From contig NZ_FQXU01000005.1 in NCBI RefSeq assembly GCF_900130055.1, forward strand, positions 372,001-436,000: a stretch of DNA of 64,000 nt, in the 5' to 3' direction. This document shows, piece after piece, positions 16,839-25,267 of this stretch. Below the pieces are notes generated by a model. It worked only from the letters and a program-made list of their open reading frames with translations, did not search any database and was not told where the DNA came from. Within the stretch, counting starts at the first letter, position 1; every line of letters begins with the position of its first letter. Source of the DNA: Clostridium intestinale DSM 6191 (GTDB lineage: Bacteria; Bacillota; Clostridia; Clostridiales; Clostridiaceae). A program made the translations under genes and the position numbers.

Positions 16839-18656
16839 ATGTCAGGATTATTCTCAACATTTAATATAGCTAAAAGAGGGATGACTGTAGCCCAAAAAAC
16901 AATAGATGTAACATCTCATAATATATCAAACTCCGGTACAGTTGGATATTCAAGACAAGTAGCTAAAGTAGAAACAACAAGACCAGCAACTACTATAACG
17001 GCAGGTCAAATGGGAACAGGGGCTCAGGTTTCTGCCATACAAAGAATTAGAGACAGCTTTTTAGACTACCAAGTAAGAAATGAAAATAGCACATTAGGAA
17101 AATATGGTGTAAAAAATAGTTTTTTAAAAGAAGTAGAAAGTATATTTAATGAACCTTCAGATACAGGAATATCTACTTTAATGACAAAGTTCTTTTCTTC
17201 TTGGCAGGAGCTATCTAAACAACCACAAAGTTCAAATGCAAGAACAGTTGTGGCTCAACAAACACAAGCACTTACAGATGCATTAAATCATACCTACACA
17301 AAACTTACAGATCTTCAAACTAATGCTCAAAATTTAATAAAAAACAGTGTTACAGATGTAAATAGTATACTGAATCAGCTAGATCAACTAAATAAAGAAA
17401 TAATGAGCGTTGAAGTATCAGGTAACACACCTAATGATTTAATGGATAAAAGAGACTTACTTTTAGATCAGTTAAGCAGTAAGTTTAATATAACAGTAGA
17501 TAGAAAACAATTTGAAGGCGTAGATGTTAAACCAGTAGATAAAGGCGATATGAAGTATGGACAACTAGTTTCAGCTGATCAAAACTCAGATGTTTCTAGA
17601 TTTTCTTATATAAGTGACATACAAAAAGATGGGACAGATGTAACTGGACAAACTTATGTGATAACTTATTATAAACTTGGAGACACTTCATCAGAGTTAA
17701 ACAAAGGAACACTTAAAGTTACTGGACTAACTGAGGACAAGTTGAATGAACTCAAAGCAAACAGAGTTTTATGGAGTAACTCAGAAGGAGTTCCAGTTAA
17801 AGGAGACGGTTATCCAACAAACTCAAGAGAAGTTATACAAGCCGGTGAGCTTATGGAATTTAAACCAACCTCAGGTGAACTTTCAGGAATAATGTCTGTA
17901 CAAAAAGATATTAATGAGTACATAGATCAACTTAACAAAGTTGCAAAGTCTATAGCACTTTCGGTAAATGCTATACATTCAGGACTTCCAAAGAGCAGTA
18001 ATAATGGTGGATATCCTGATAAAGACTACTCACCATTTTTTGTTAATAAAGATGTTGTTAAATATAAAGCTAATGGAGAACTTAATAACTTAGATGTTAC
18101 TCTAGAAGCAGAACAGGAAATAAACGCAGGAAATATAACTATAAATGCAGAACTCTTAAAAGACGTTATGAAAATAAAAGCCAAGCTTAATGATAACTCA
18201 TATGCATATGCTGGTGATAATACTGTAGATGGAGAAGGTAATGGGGACAGAGCTTTAGCAATTGCACAGTTACAAAATACTTTACTTAGAGTGCAAGACT
18301 TCGGAGAAAACATTAACTCAAGAGAAGATATGTTTAACCCAGCTAAAGGTGGAGCAACTCTAACTAACAATGGTATGAAAATATCAAGTGATACTTCAGG
18401 TATGAAGTTAGATGCTTTCTTTAAAGATATGATAGATAAACTTGGAGTGCAATCTCAAGAAGCAGAAAGAATGGTAACGAACCAAGATAGTTTATTATCT
18501 TCTTTAGAGCAAAGTAGAGATTCTGTATCAGGAGTCTCACTAGATGAAGAGTTTGCAAACTTAATTCAATTTCAACATTCCTATAATGCTAATGCAAAAA
18601 TAATATCTACTGTAGATGAACTTCTAGATGTAGTTATTAATGGATTAAAAAGATAA
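16839..18656 (+). CDS. flgK: FlgK hook-filament junction protein 1
   Basis: 605 residues. The N-terminal rod/hook motif (MSGLFSTFNIAKRGMTVAQKTIDVTSHNISNSGTVGYSRQ region) and the C-terminal helix ending NANAKIISTVDELLDVVING identify it. The core (about 180-500) is variable. FlgK joins hook and filament and is secreted without a signal peptide. TAGGAGG precedes the ATG. Confidence 0.95.
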   Translation: MSGLFSTFNIAKRGMTVAQKTIDVTSHNISNSGTVGYSRQVAKVETTRPATTITAGQMGTGAQVSAIQRIRDSFLDYQVRNENSTLGKYGVKNSFLKEVESIFNEPSDTGISTLMTKFFSSWQELSKQPQSSNARTVVAQQTQALTDALNHTYTKLTDLQTNAQNLIKNSVTDVNSILNQLDQLNKEIMSVEVSGNTPNDLMDKRDLLLDQLSSKFNITVDRKQFEGVDVKPVDKGDMKYGQLVSADQNSDVSRFSYISDIQKDGTDVTGQTYVITYYKLGDTSSELNKGTLKVTGLTEDKLNELKANRVLWSNSEGVPVKGDGYPTNSREVIQAGELMEFKPTSGELSGIMSVQKDINEYIDQLNKVAKSIALSVNAIHSGLPKSSNNGGYPDKDYSPFFVNKDVVKYKANGELNNLDVTLEAEQEINAGNITINAELLKDVMKIKAKLNDNSYAYAGDNTVDGEGNGDRALAIAQLQNTLLRVQDFGENINSREDMFNPAKGGATLTNNGMKISSDTSGMKLDAFFKDMIDKLGVQSQEAERMVTNQDSLLSSLEQSRDSVSGVSLDEEFANLIQFQHSYNANAKIISTVDELLDVVINGLKR

Positions 18657-18672
18657 GAGGTGAGAATACTAA

Positions 18673-19668
18673 ATGAGAGTTACTAATAGAATGTTATCTA
18701 ACAATTATTTAAGAGATATGCGTACTAATTTATATAATATGTCAAAGGTTCAAACTCAACTAACAACTGGGAAAGAAATAAGTAAACCATCAGACAATCC
18801 TTTTAAGGTTGCTAGATCAATGCAGTTATATACAGATATTGCTTCAAATAAGCAATATAACGAAAATATAAAGGATACTTTAAACTGGCTTGATTCTACT
18901 GATACAGCTTTAGGACAGGTAAATGATTCTCTTCAAAGAGTTAGAGAACTTATGATATCAGCAGGAAATGCTGCTTATGGTTCTGATGAAAAAAAAGCTA
19001 TAAAAGATGAAATAAATGAAAAGGTTAGTGAGATATCTCAGATACTTAACACTAATTTTGATGGAAGATATTTATTTGGAGGAAACAAAACAACTTCTAA
19101 GCCAGTAGCTGTTACAGAAGATCCTACTACAGGGAATAATGTATTGAATTTTTCAGGAAAAGATGGAGAACTTCTTCCTTTAAACAGTGGGAATAGTAAT
19201 ATAGAAGCTCAAATAGATATGATAAAAGGAAAAATGTCTACAGAAATATCTCAAGGCGTTAATATGGAGTATAATGTTTCAGCATCAGATGTATTAATGT
19301 TTAGAAGTGATAAAGGTAAAAACATAAATGTTATGGAGCTTTTAAGCAATATAACTAAAAATTTAGAATCGAAAGATACTACAGAATCTAGTAAAATAAC
19401 AGGAGAAAATTTAGAGGATTTAACAGCTACTATGGGTAATTTAACAAAGATAATTGCCGAAGTTGGAGCTAAACAAAATAGAATGGAGTCTGCTAAGAGC
19501 AAAAATGAAGATGAAAATTTTAATATGACTGAGCTTTTATCAAAGACAGAGGATATAGATATAACAGAAAAGCTTATGCAATATTCAATGATGCAGACAG
19601 TATATATGGCATCACTACAAACTTCATCTAAAGTAATACAACCTTCTTTAATTGATTTCCTAAAATAA
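18673..19668 (+). CDS. flgL: FlgL hook-filament junction protein 3
   Basis: 331 residues, flagellin-like at both ends: MRVTNRMLSNNYLRDMRTNL at the start and EKLMQYSMMQTVYMASLQTS near the end. LTTGKEISKPSDNPFKVARSMQL matches the flagellin/FlgL N-terminal coiled region. It caps the hook-filament junction on the filament side. Confidence 0.95.
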   Translation: MRVTNRMLSNNYLRDMRTNLYNMSKVQTQLTTGKEISKPSDNPFKVARSMQLYTDIASNKQYNENIKDTLNWLDSTDTALGQVNDSLQRVRELMISAGNAAYGSDEKKAIKDEINEKVSEISQILNTNFDGRYLFGGNKTTSKPVAVTEDPTTGNNVLNFSGKDGELLPLNSGNSNIEAQIDMIKGKMSTEISQGVNMEYNVSASDVLMFRSDKGKNINVMELLSNITKNLESKDTTESSKITGENLEDLTATMGNLTKIIAEVGAKQNRMESAKSKNEDENFNMTELLSKTEDIDITEKLMQYSMMQTVYMASLQTSSKVIQPSLIDFLK

Positions 19669-19683
19669 TAGGAGGAAGATAAA

Positions 19684-20109
19684 ATGGAATTAAAAACAAA
19701 ACAGCATGGAACTTTCACTTATAATGAAGAAGAAGTAATAACCTTCAAAAAAGGCATAATGGGTTTAGAAAACTTAAAGAAGTTTATAATAGCTGATATA
19801 AAAGAAAACCCTGTATTTAAGATTCTTCAATCAATAGAAGATGAAGCTGTAGGGATAGTTATAATTTCACCTTTTGAGGTTAAAAATAACTACGAAATAG
19901 AACTTAAGGATGATTTAATCGAAAAGTTAAGTATATCATCACCAAAAGACGTTATGTTATATAATACAGTTACTTTAAATTCAGATGTACATAAAATCAC
20001 AGTGAACTTAAAAGCTCCTATAGTTATAAATATGGATAAAAAACTAGGTGAGCAGATAATAATAGATAAGGAAGAATATAAAATAAAGCATCCTTTGATT
20101 GAGAGGTGA
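19684..20109 (+). CDS. fliW: FliW flagellar assembly factor (CsrA antagonist)
   Basis: 141 residues with the FliW fold: FKKGIMGLENLKKFIIADIK, then an ISPFEVKNNYEIEL motif and a VNLKAPIVINMDKK stretch near the end. FliW binds either flagellin or CsrA; when flagellin leaves through the export gate, free FliW removes CsrA from flagellin mRNA. csrA is six bases downstream and the leader of flagellin carries a CsrA site (23823-23840). TAGGAGG precedes the ATG. Confidence 0.95.
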   Translation: MELKTKQHGTFTYNEEEVITFKKGIMGLENLKKFIIADIKENPVFKILQSIEDEAVGIVIISPFEVKNNYEIELKDDLIEKLSISSPKDVMLYNTVTLNSDVHKITVNLKAPIVINMDKKLGEQIIIDKEEYKIKHPLIER

Positions 20110-20114
20110 TTTAG

Positions 20115-20330
20115 ATGCTGGTTATTACAAGAAAAAAAGGGGAAGCTCTACTTATAGGAGAAGACATAGAAATAGAGATTTCTAAAATACAAGATGGTTC
20201 TGTTAAACTAGCTATAAAAGCACCTAAAAATATCACAATCTTAAGAAAAGAACTTTACGACGAAGTAGAAAAAGAAAACAAAGAAGCTTTAACCTTTAAT
20301 TTAGATATACTTAAAGATTTAAAAAAATAA
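20115..20330 (+). CDS. csrA: CsrA translational regulator
   Basis: 71 residues: [20 protein letters not shown] start, [19 protein letters not shown] core with the RNA-binding Arg, and the longer charged C-terminus typical of Gram-positive CsrA. It binds GGA-containing hairpins over ribosome sites and represses flagellin translation. It follows fliW closely. Confidence 0.96.
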   Translation: MLVITRKKGEALLIGEDIEIEISKIQDGSVKLAIKAPKNITILRKELYDEVEKENKEALTFNLDILKDLKK

Positions 20331-20348
20331 TCTTAAAGAGGTGGGTAA

Positions 20349-20687
20349 ATGGATATTAATGGAGTTAGTCAAGGGGGGCAACTAAACCTAGATTATTATT
20401 CAAATAGTCAGACAACAAAGACTGAAATAAAAACTCAAACTGAAGATAAAAAAGTTTTTACAGATAAAGATGTTAAAAAAGCTGTAGAAAAGTTGAACAA
20501 GCTTTTAGAAGATGAAGGAACACATGCAGAGTATAAGGTTCATGATAAATTTAAGCATGATATAATGGTAAAAATAATAGATAACAAAACAAAAGAGGTC
20601 ATACTTGAGGTGCCACCTAAAAAAGTTTTAGATTTAATTGCTAGAATGGTGGAGGAGACTGAATCCTTATTTGACAAAAAAGCTTAA
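20349..20687 (+). CDS. flaG: FlaG-family protein
   Basis: 112 residues. A disordered N-terminus (Gln/Thr/Lys rich, about 1-40) precedes the FlaG domain: AVEKLNKLLEDEGTHAEYKVHDKFKHDIMVKIIDNKTKEVILEVPPKKVLDLIARM. FlaG is often coded near fliD/fliS and influences filament length in some bacteria; the mechanism is unclear. GAGGTGGG precedes the ATG. Confidence 0.88.
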   Translation: MDINGVSQGGQLNLDYYSNSQTTKTEIKTQTEDKKVFTDKDVKKAVEKLNKLLEDEGTHAEYKVHDKFKHDIMVKIIDNKTKEVILEVPPKKVLDLIARMVEETESLFDKKA

Positions 20688-20705
20688 AATTAAGGTGGTG
20701 ATTCT

Positions 20706-20996
20706 ATGGAATTTAAACTAAATAAAATAGATACTGACTTAAGAAGAAAGCTTCAAGAAAAAACAGATGATCATAAGGTGCATGGAAAAGAAGGAATAAC
20801 AGTAGAAGCATATAACGAAGAGAAAGAAAAATTTAGAAAAGATAAAAACTTCAAATCTATATTAGAAGAAAAAAAGAAAACTAAAAAAGAAAAAAAGATA
20901 ATAATAGATGGAGTAATGGTAGATAACCTTCAAGTAGAAGGAGAAAGAGAAATATCTGAAAATTCCAAAGGGGTATTTATAGATACAAAAAAATAG
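20706..20996 (+). CDS. Hypothetical protein between flaG and fliS
   Basis: 96 residues, about a third Lys plus Glu, with no membrane helix and no Cys. The pattern is MEFKLNKIDTDLRRKLQEKT, a very charged middle, then IIIDGVMVDNLQ. I do not recognise a family. GGTGGTG precedes the ATG, and spacing to both neighbours is under 20 bases, so it is a normal member of the late flagellar operon. A small chaperone or regulator of filament assembly is possible but unsupported. Confidence 0.75.
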   Translation: MEFKLNKIDTDLRRKLQEKTDDHKVHGKEGITVEAYNEEKEKFRKDKNFKSILEEKKKTKKEKKIIIDGVMVDNLQVEGEREISENSKGVFIDTKK

Positions 20997-21006
20997 GAGG
21001 AATAAT

Positions 21007-21381
21007 ATGTACCCAAATGCAGTTAATGTATATAAAAATAATTCAGTTAATTATGCTTCAAAAGAACAGCTTCTACTTATGCTTGTAGATGGAGCTGTAA
21101 AATTCGCAAAAAGAGCTAAAGAAGCTATAAATAAAAAAGATATAAAAAATGCTCATGAATACTTAACAAGAACTCAAGATATATTTACAGAACTAATGAT
21201 AAGCCTAGACAGAAATGCTGGGGAATGGGCAAACAACTTATTTAATGTATATGAGTTTATAAAAAATGAGCTTTTTCAAATAAATATGGAAAAAAACGAA
21301 GAAAGATTAGACAAGCTTATGCCAATAATAGAAGATGTAAGAGATACATGGCATGAGGCTTATAAGTTATCAAAGAAATAA
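21007..21381 (+). CDS. fliS: FliS flagellin export chaperone
   Basis: 124 residues: MYPNAVNVYKNNSVNYASKE start, LLLMLVDGAVKFAKRAKEAI, then the LDRNAGEWANNLFNVYEFI helix, all FliS signatures. It binds flagellin and keeps it from polymerising in the cytoplasm. TAGGAGG precedes the ATG. A 150-base gap separates it from fliD. Confidence 0.95.
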   Translation: MYPNAVNVYKNNSVNYASKEQLLLMLVDGAVKFAKRAKEAINKKDIKNAHEYLTRTQDIFTELMISLDRNAGEWANNLFNVYEFIKNELFQINMEKNEERLDKLMPIIEDVRDTWHEAYKLSKK

Positions 21382-21383
21382 CT

Positions 21384-21513
21384 GCACTTCTGATTTGTAG
21401 AATGACCGATATTAAGCTTATTCATTTAGATTATTTTACTTAAAAGTGCAAAATATAGTGGTTGAGAGTTAAAAAGAGAATATAACAGTTTCCAGGGTCA
21501 CTTTCAACTAACA
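21384..21513. repeat. fliS-fliD spacer with long-range pairing and a GAGAGTT-type palindrome
   Basis: TGCACTT near 21384 can pair with AAGTGCA near 21444, enclosing a smaller GAATGA/TATTC-type stem. Then GTTGAGAGT (21462-21470) and ACTTTCAAC (21500-21508) form imperfect arms of the dispersed repeat also seen near 3.1, 44.8 and 62.5 kb. There is no T-run, so it is not a simple terminator. A CCGATATT (21406) inside resembles a sigma-28 -10 but has no matching -35. Confidence 0.4.
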
Positions 21514-21531
21514 AAAAAGGAGTGAGATAAT

Positions 21532-23406
21532 ATGGCAAGTATTTCATCAACAACCAGTACATCATATAATAGAATAACAGGTTTAGCTACTGGAATGGAT
21601 ACAGATGCTATGGTAAAACAAGCTATGCAGCCTTATCAACTTAAAGTTGATCAAGCAAAGCAAGCTAGAGATTTACAAATTTTTAAACAAAATTTATACA
21701 GAGATACAATAAAGGATCTTAGGAGTCTCTTTACGAAATATACAGATATATCAAAACCAGATTCTTTACTATTAACTAAGAATTATGGAACATCAAAGTT
21801 TACAAGTACTAATGAAGGAGCTGTTACTGCGGAAGGCCTTTCAAATGCCATTTTAGGTAATTATAAAGTAGATGTAAAAAATATAGCAGAATCAGCTAAA
21901 ATGACATTCAGTAAAGATGACTTACTAAAATTTAGAGGTAATAATACAACAATAGATGTTTTAGGGGTATCTGTAGATATAGATTTAACATCTGATGCAG
22001 CAAAAAACTATTCTGAGAATGACATAATTAAGCTTTTTAACGATAAAATGAAAAGCGCTGGAGTTGATGCAAAATTTTCTAAAAGTGATCTTTCGGGAAA
22101 AGTTTTTCTTACATTAGGAAAAACAGGACTTAATGAAACTGATGCAGCTGGAAAAACAATATCTATATATACTTTCTCAAAGAAAGAACAAGGAAGTGTA
22201 ACAGTAGATTTAAATAATTTCTCAGGAGAAGATGAGGCGACTTTTAAAGTTAATGGGAATGATATAAAAGTAGATTTAAAAGAAATAAAAGAAAATACTG
22301 AATTAACAGATATTGAAAAGAAATTATTAATAAAAGAAAAAATAAGAAGTTCTTTATATTTAAGTGGTATAGAGGTTAAGTCAGAAAGTAACACAGATAA
22401 TATAACTTTAAATACGAAGGCTGGCGAAGAATATAGTTTGTCATTTGACTTAAAAGGTCAATCATATAGCACTCAAGGTACAACTAGTGATAAGAAGTCT
22501 TTAAATGAAGTTTTTGACAACACATCAGTTCCAGTATTTACAGCTGGTAAAGATGCTAATGTTGAAGTTACAGATACATTTAATCAAACTAAGTCACTTA
22601 CATATAGTTCAAATGAGTTTACCGTTGATGGAGTAAAATTTAAAATAAATGATATTACAACATCACCAGTTACTATATCAGGCTCAAAAGATACATCAAA
22701 ATTAGTTGATAAGTTAAAAGAATTTGTAAAAGATTATAATGAAGTTATAGGAAAAATAACTACAAAACTTAATGAGAAAAAAGATCTTAACTATAAACCA
22801 TTAACAGAAGCACAAAAAGCTGATATGACAGATGATCAGATAGAGAAATGGGAGACTAAAGTTAAACAAGGGTTATTAAAGAGAGATAATGATTTAACCA
22901 GTATAACTTCACAATTAAGATATGCTTTTTATGATTCTATAAATGGGACTAATTTAAATATCACATCATTGGGAATAGATTTTAGTAATGATGTAGATAA
23001 GGCTGGACAGTTAGTAATAGATGAGGACAAGTTATCAAAGGCTTTAGCTGATAATTCAGAAGATGTTGTTAAGTTGTTCACTCAGTCAGCTCCAAGTGGA
23101 ACTACAGATAAAAAAGAGATATACAATAATTCAGGAATATTTCAGAGAATTAAAACCATACTTAATGATTCTGTAATGACATCGTCTTCTAGTTTCTTAA
23201 AGAAAGTGGGATATGAAGGTACATCAACCTATGCAAGTAATGATATAACGACAGATTTATTAAAAAGAGAAAAACAAATATCTCTTATGGAGTCTAATTT
23301 AAAAGATAGACAAACAAATTTATATAAAAAATTCGCAGCTTTAGAAAAAGCTATGAATAATTATAATTCCCAAAGTTCATGGTTATCCCAACAATTTGGT
23401 AGTTAG
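21532..23406 (+). CDS. fliD: FliD filament cap protein
   Basis: 624 residues. The N-terminal FliD domain (NRITGLATGMDTDAMVKQAM, then YRDTIKDLRSLFTKY) and the C-terminal coiled domain (VDKLKEFVKDYNEVIGKITTKLNE at about 400, and DRQTNLYKKFAALEKAMNNYNSQSSWLSQQF at the end) bracket variable outer domains. FliD caps the growing filament and folds flagellin; in clostridia it can also act as an adhesin. It is somewhat longer than the usual 450-550 residues. AAGGAGTG precedes the ATG. Confidence 0.95.
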   Translation: MASISSTTSTSYNRITGLATGMDTDAMVKQAMQPYQLKVDQAKQARDLQIFKQNLYRDTIKDLRSLFTKYTDISKPDSLLLTKNYGTSKFTSTNEGAVTAEGLSNAILGNYKVDVKNIAESAKMTFSKDDLLKFRGNNTTIDVLGVSVDIDLTSDAAKNYSENDIIKLFNDKMKSAGVDAKFSKSDLSGKVFLTLGKTGLNETDAAGKTISIYTFSKKEQGSVTVDLNNFSGEDEATFKVNGNDIKVDLKEIKENTELTDIEKKLLIKEKIRSSLYLSGIEVKSESNTDNITLNTKAGEEYSLSFDLKGQSYSTQGTTSDKKSLNEVFDNTSVPVFTAGKDANVEVTDTFNQTKSLTYSSNEFTVDGVKFKINDITTSPVTISGSKDTSKLVDKLKEFVKDYNEVIGKITTKLNEKKDLNYKPLTEAQKADMTDDQIEKWETKVKQGLLKRDNDLTSITSQLRYAFYDSINGTNLNITSLGIDFSNDVDKAGQLVIDEDKLSKALADNSEDVVKLFTQSAPSGTTDKKEIYNNSGIFQRIKTILNDSVMTSSSSFLKKVGYEGTSTYASNDITTDLLKREKQISLMESNLKDRQTNLYKKFAALEKAMNNYNSQSSWLSQQFGS

Positions 23407-23411
23407 AAAAT

Positions 23412-23735
23412 ATGGATTATAAAAAAACAGCTTTAGATATACAACAAGAGTTTCTTATGCTAATAGAAAAAGAAGATTTTATTGGGATAGAAAGTCTTCT
23501 TGAAAAAAGAAAAGATTTTTATATTAAATATTCTGAATATGATTCTTTAGAGTTAAAGGAATTTTTAAATTCTAAAGAGTTTAAGGATTCAGAAATAAAA
23601 ATAAATCTTTCATTTAACATAGCAAAAGAAAATGTTAAGAAGGAAATAGATAAACTTAAAGCATCTAAAAATGCGGCGAAGCAATATCAAAATAATTCAG
23701 GATATAGAAATATGTTTTTTAATAAAAAAATATAA
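23412..23735 (+). CDS. FliT-like small helical protein
   Basis: 107 residues, helical, Lys/Glu rich: YKKTALDIQQEFLMLIEKED and a central EKRKDFYIKYSEYDSLELKEF. Position directly after fliD and size match FliT, the FliD chaperone, whose sequence is poorly conserved. The gap to fliD is five bases, and a hairpin that doubles as the end of this transcript lies just downstream. Confidence 0.65.
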   Translation: MDYKKTALDIQQEFLMLIEKEDFIGIESLLEKRKDFYIKYSEYDSLELKEFLNSKEFKDSEIKINLSFNIAKENVKKEIDKLKASKNAAKQYQNNSGYRNMFFNKKI

Positions 23736-23746
23736 AAATTTTATAT

Positions 23747-23766
23747 AAAAACACTAAAGTGTTTTT
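23747..23766 (+). terminator. Hairpin ending the fliD transcript, overlapping the flagellin promoter
   Basis: AAAAACAC pairs with GTGTTTTT around the tetraloop TAAA, and the T-rich arm acts as its own tail. The loop TAAA is the -35 element of the flagellin sigma-28 promoter. Confidence 0.6.
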
Positions 23767-23781
23767 AGGACAAGTCGATAA
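23755..23781 (+). promoter_or_regulatory. Sigma-28 (SigD) promoter of flagellin
   Basis: TAAA (23755-23758), 15-base spacer, GTCGATAA (23774-23781): one mismatch from consensus. Expected start near 23788, giving a leader of about 79 bases with two hairpins. Confidence 0.88.
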
Positions 23782-23822
23782 TAAAGTATAAGTTAAGAAA
23801 ACTTAACTATAAATAAAGAAAT

Positions 23823-23840
23823 CAAGACATGGATGTCTTG
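23823..23840 (+). promoter_or_regulatory. CsrA-binding hairpin in the flagellin leader
   Basis: CAAGACA (23823-23829) pairs with TGTCTTG (23834-23840), leaving the tetraloop TGGA. The central ACATGGATGT matches the known CsrA consensus ACARGGAUGU at nine of ten positions, with GGA in the loop. A second GGA pair lies in the ribosome site CAAGGAGGAA about 20 bases on. This two-site layout is the one known for B. subtilis hag, where CsrA blocks translation and FliW relieves it; both genes are at 19.7-20.3 kb. Confidence 0.8.
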
Positions 23841-23866
23841 AAACAAAATTCAAGGAGGAATTTATT

Positions 23867-25087
23867 ATGATAATTAACCACAATATGAACGCTATGAACG
23901 CTCATAGACAAATGATAGGAAACACTGCTTCTGCAGGAAAATCTATGGAAAAACTTTCATCAGGATTAAGAATTAACAGAGCTGGTGATGATGCAGCAGG
24001 TCTTGCTATTTCTGAAAAAATGAGAGGACAAATCAGAGGTTTAGATCAAGCTTCTAGAAATGCTCAAGATGGTATTTCTTTAATCCAAACTGCTGAAGGT
24101 GCTTTACAAGAAACTCATTCTATACTTCAAAGAATGAAAGAACTTGCAACTCAATCTTCAACTGGTACTCTTGATGATTCAGTTGATAGAGTAGCTATAC
24201 AATCAGAAGTAGATAAGTTAAAAGAAGAAGTTGATAGAATATCTTCTACAACAAACTTTAATGGAATTAAACTTTTAGATGGATCTATAGGAGCTGGAAG
24301 TACTAGTATATCTGGATATGATAAAACTTTAGCTCTAACAGCAGCAAAAGCAACTGTAACTTCAATAACTGGAGTTGATGCAAAAGCAACTGATACAGTA
24401 ATAGCAACTGCAACTGGAAGCAAAGTAAGTTTTACAACTACAGATGCAGCTGGAAATGCTACTACTAAAGTTGTAAACATTGCTGATGTTCTTAAAGATA
24501 AAGCAACTGGAGGAACATTTGCATCTGGCGTTGGTAATCAAGGAGTTATTGATCTTACTTCAGTTGGATTAGGTAGAATTGAGTTTACATCTACTGATGC
24601 AGCTGATACAACAGCAGCTAACTTAGCAACTGGAATACAGACTTTCTTTAATACTGCTCAAACAGTTACTGGTACTGCAGGTGCAGGTGGATCTTTAACT
24701 CTTCAAGTAGGAGATTCCACTGACGCAGCTCAAAAGGTTTCTGTTGATATATCAAGCATGAGTGCAGCATCTTTAGGTTTAGGTTCTCTTGATGTTAAGA
24801 GTCAAAGCACAGCAACTTCTGCTATTGATTCAGTTAAAAATGCTATAAACCAAGTTTCTACTCAAAGAGCTACTTTAGGGGCTACTCAAAACAGATTAGA
24901 ACATACAATCAACAACTTAGGAACTACAAGTGAAAACTTAACTGCTGCAGAAAGCAGAATTAGAGACGTTGATATGGCTAAAGAAATGATGAACTTCTCT
25001 AAGAACAACATTCTTAGCCAAGCTGCTCAAGCTATGCTTGCTCAAGCTAACCAACAACCACAAGGAGTTCTTCAATTATTAAGATAA
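23867..25087 (+). CDS. fliC: Flagellin (major filament protein)
   Basis: 406 residues. The N-terminal D0/D1 (about 1-140) has MIINHNMNAMNAHRQM and SGLRINRAGDDAAGLAISEKMRGQIRGL; the C-terminal D1/D0 (about 315-406) has ESRIRDVDMAKEMMNFSKNNI and ends ANQQPQGVLQLLR. The middle (about 145-310) is rich in Ala and Thr and likely surface exposed. AAGGAGGAA is the ribosome site. It has its own sigma-28 promoter and terminator. A lysine methylase gene lies immediately downstream. Confidence 0.97.
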   Translation: MIINHNMNAMNAHRQMIGNTASAGKSMEKLSSGLRINRAGDDAAGLAISEKMRGQIRGLDQASRNAQDGISLIQTAEGALQETHSILQRMKELATQSSTGTLDDSVDRVAIQSEVDKLKEEVDRISSTTNFNGIKLLDGSIGAGSTSISGYDKTLALTAAKATVTSITGVDAKATDTVIATATGSKVSFTTTDAAGNATTKVVNIADVLKDKATGGTFASGVGNQGVIDLTSVGLGRIEFTSTDAADTTAANLATGIQTFFNTAQTVTGTAGAGGSLTLQVGDSTDAAQKVSVDISSMSAASLGLGSLDVKSQSTATSAIDSVKNAINQVSTQRATLGATQNRLEHTINNLGTTSENLTAAESRIRDVDMAKEMMNFSKNNILSQAAQAMLAQANQQPQGVLQLLR

Positions 25088-25196
25088 GCAGTGAACCAAT
25101 TTTAGTCTTTTCTAAAATTGTGTGAATCGCTTACTCATTCGACATAAGGAGAAAGAGTTTCTTTAGAATTGTAGGATTAAATAATGAATTTTTAAA

Positions 25197-25228
25197 GAGT
25201 CAGAGTGCAAACTCTGACTCTTTTTTAA
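25197..25228 (+). terminator. Terminator of the flagellin gene
   Basis: GAGTCAGAGT pairs perfectly with ACTCTGACTC around GCAA, then TTTTTT. An earlier perfect nine-base hairpin (CAATTTTAG/CTAAAATTG, about 25099-25122) without T-run may protect the mRNA 3' end. Confidence 0.92.
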
Positions 25229-25267
25229 TAATAGATAGCTAAAGAAAATGAAAAGGAGTTAATATAA

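Noticed and set aside
21380-21413. Sigma-28 promoter for fliD
   Set aside because: CCGATATT at 21406 fits the -10, but the position 15-16 bases upstream reads ACTT or CACT, not TAAA.
24151-24480. Minus-strand frame inside flagellin
   Set aside because: A by-product of the Ala/Thr-rich codon pattern on the plus strand; no ribosome site and no family.
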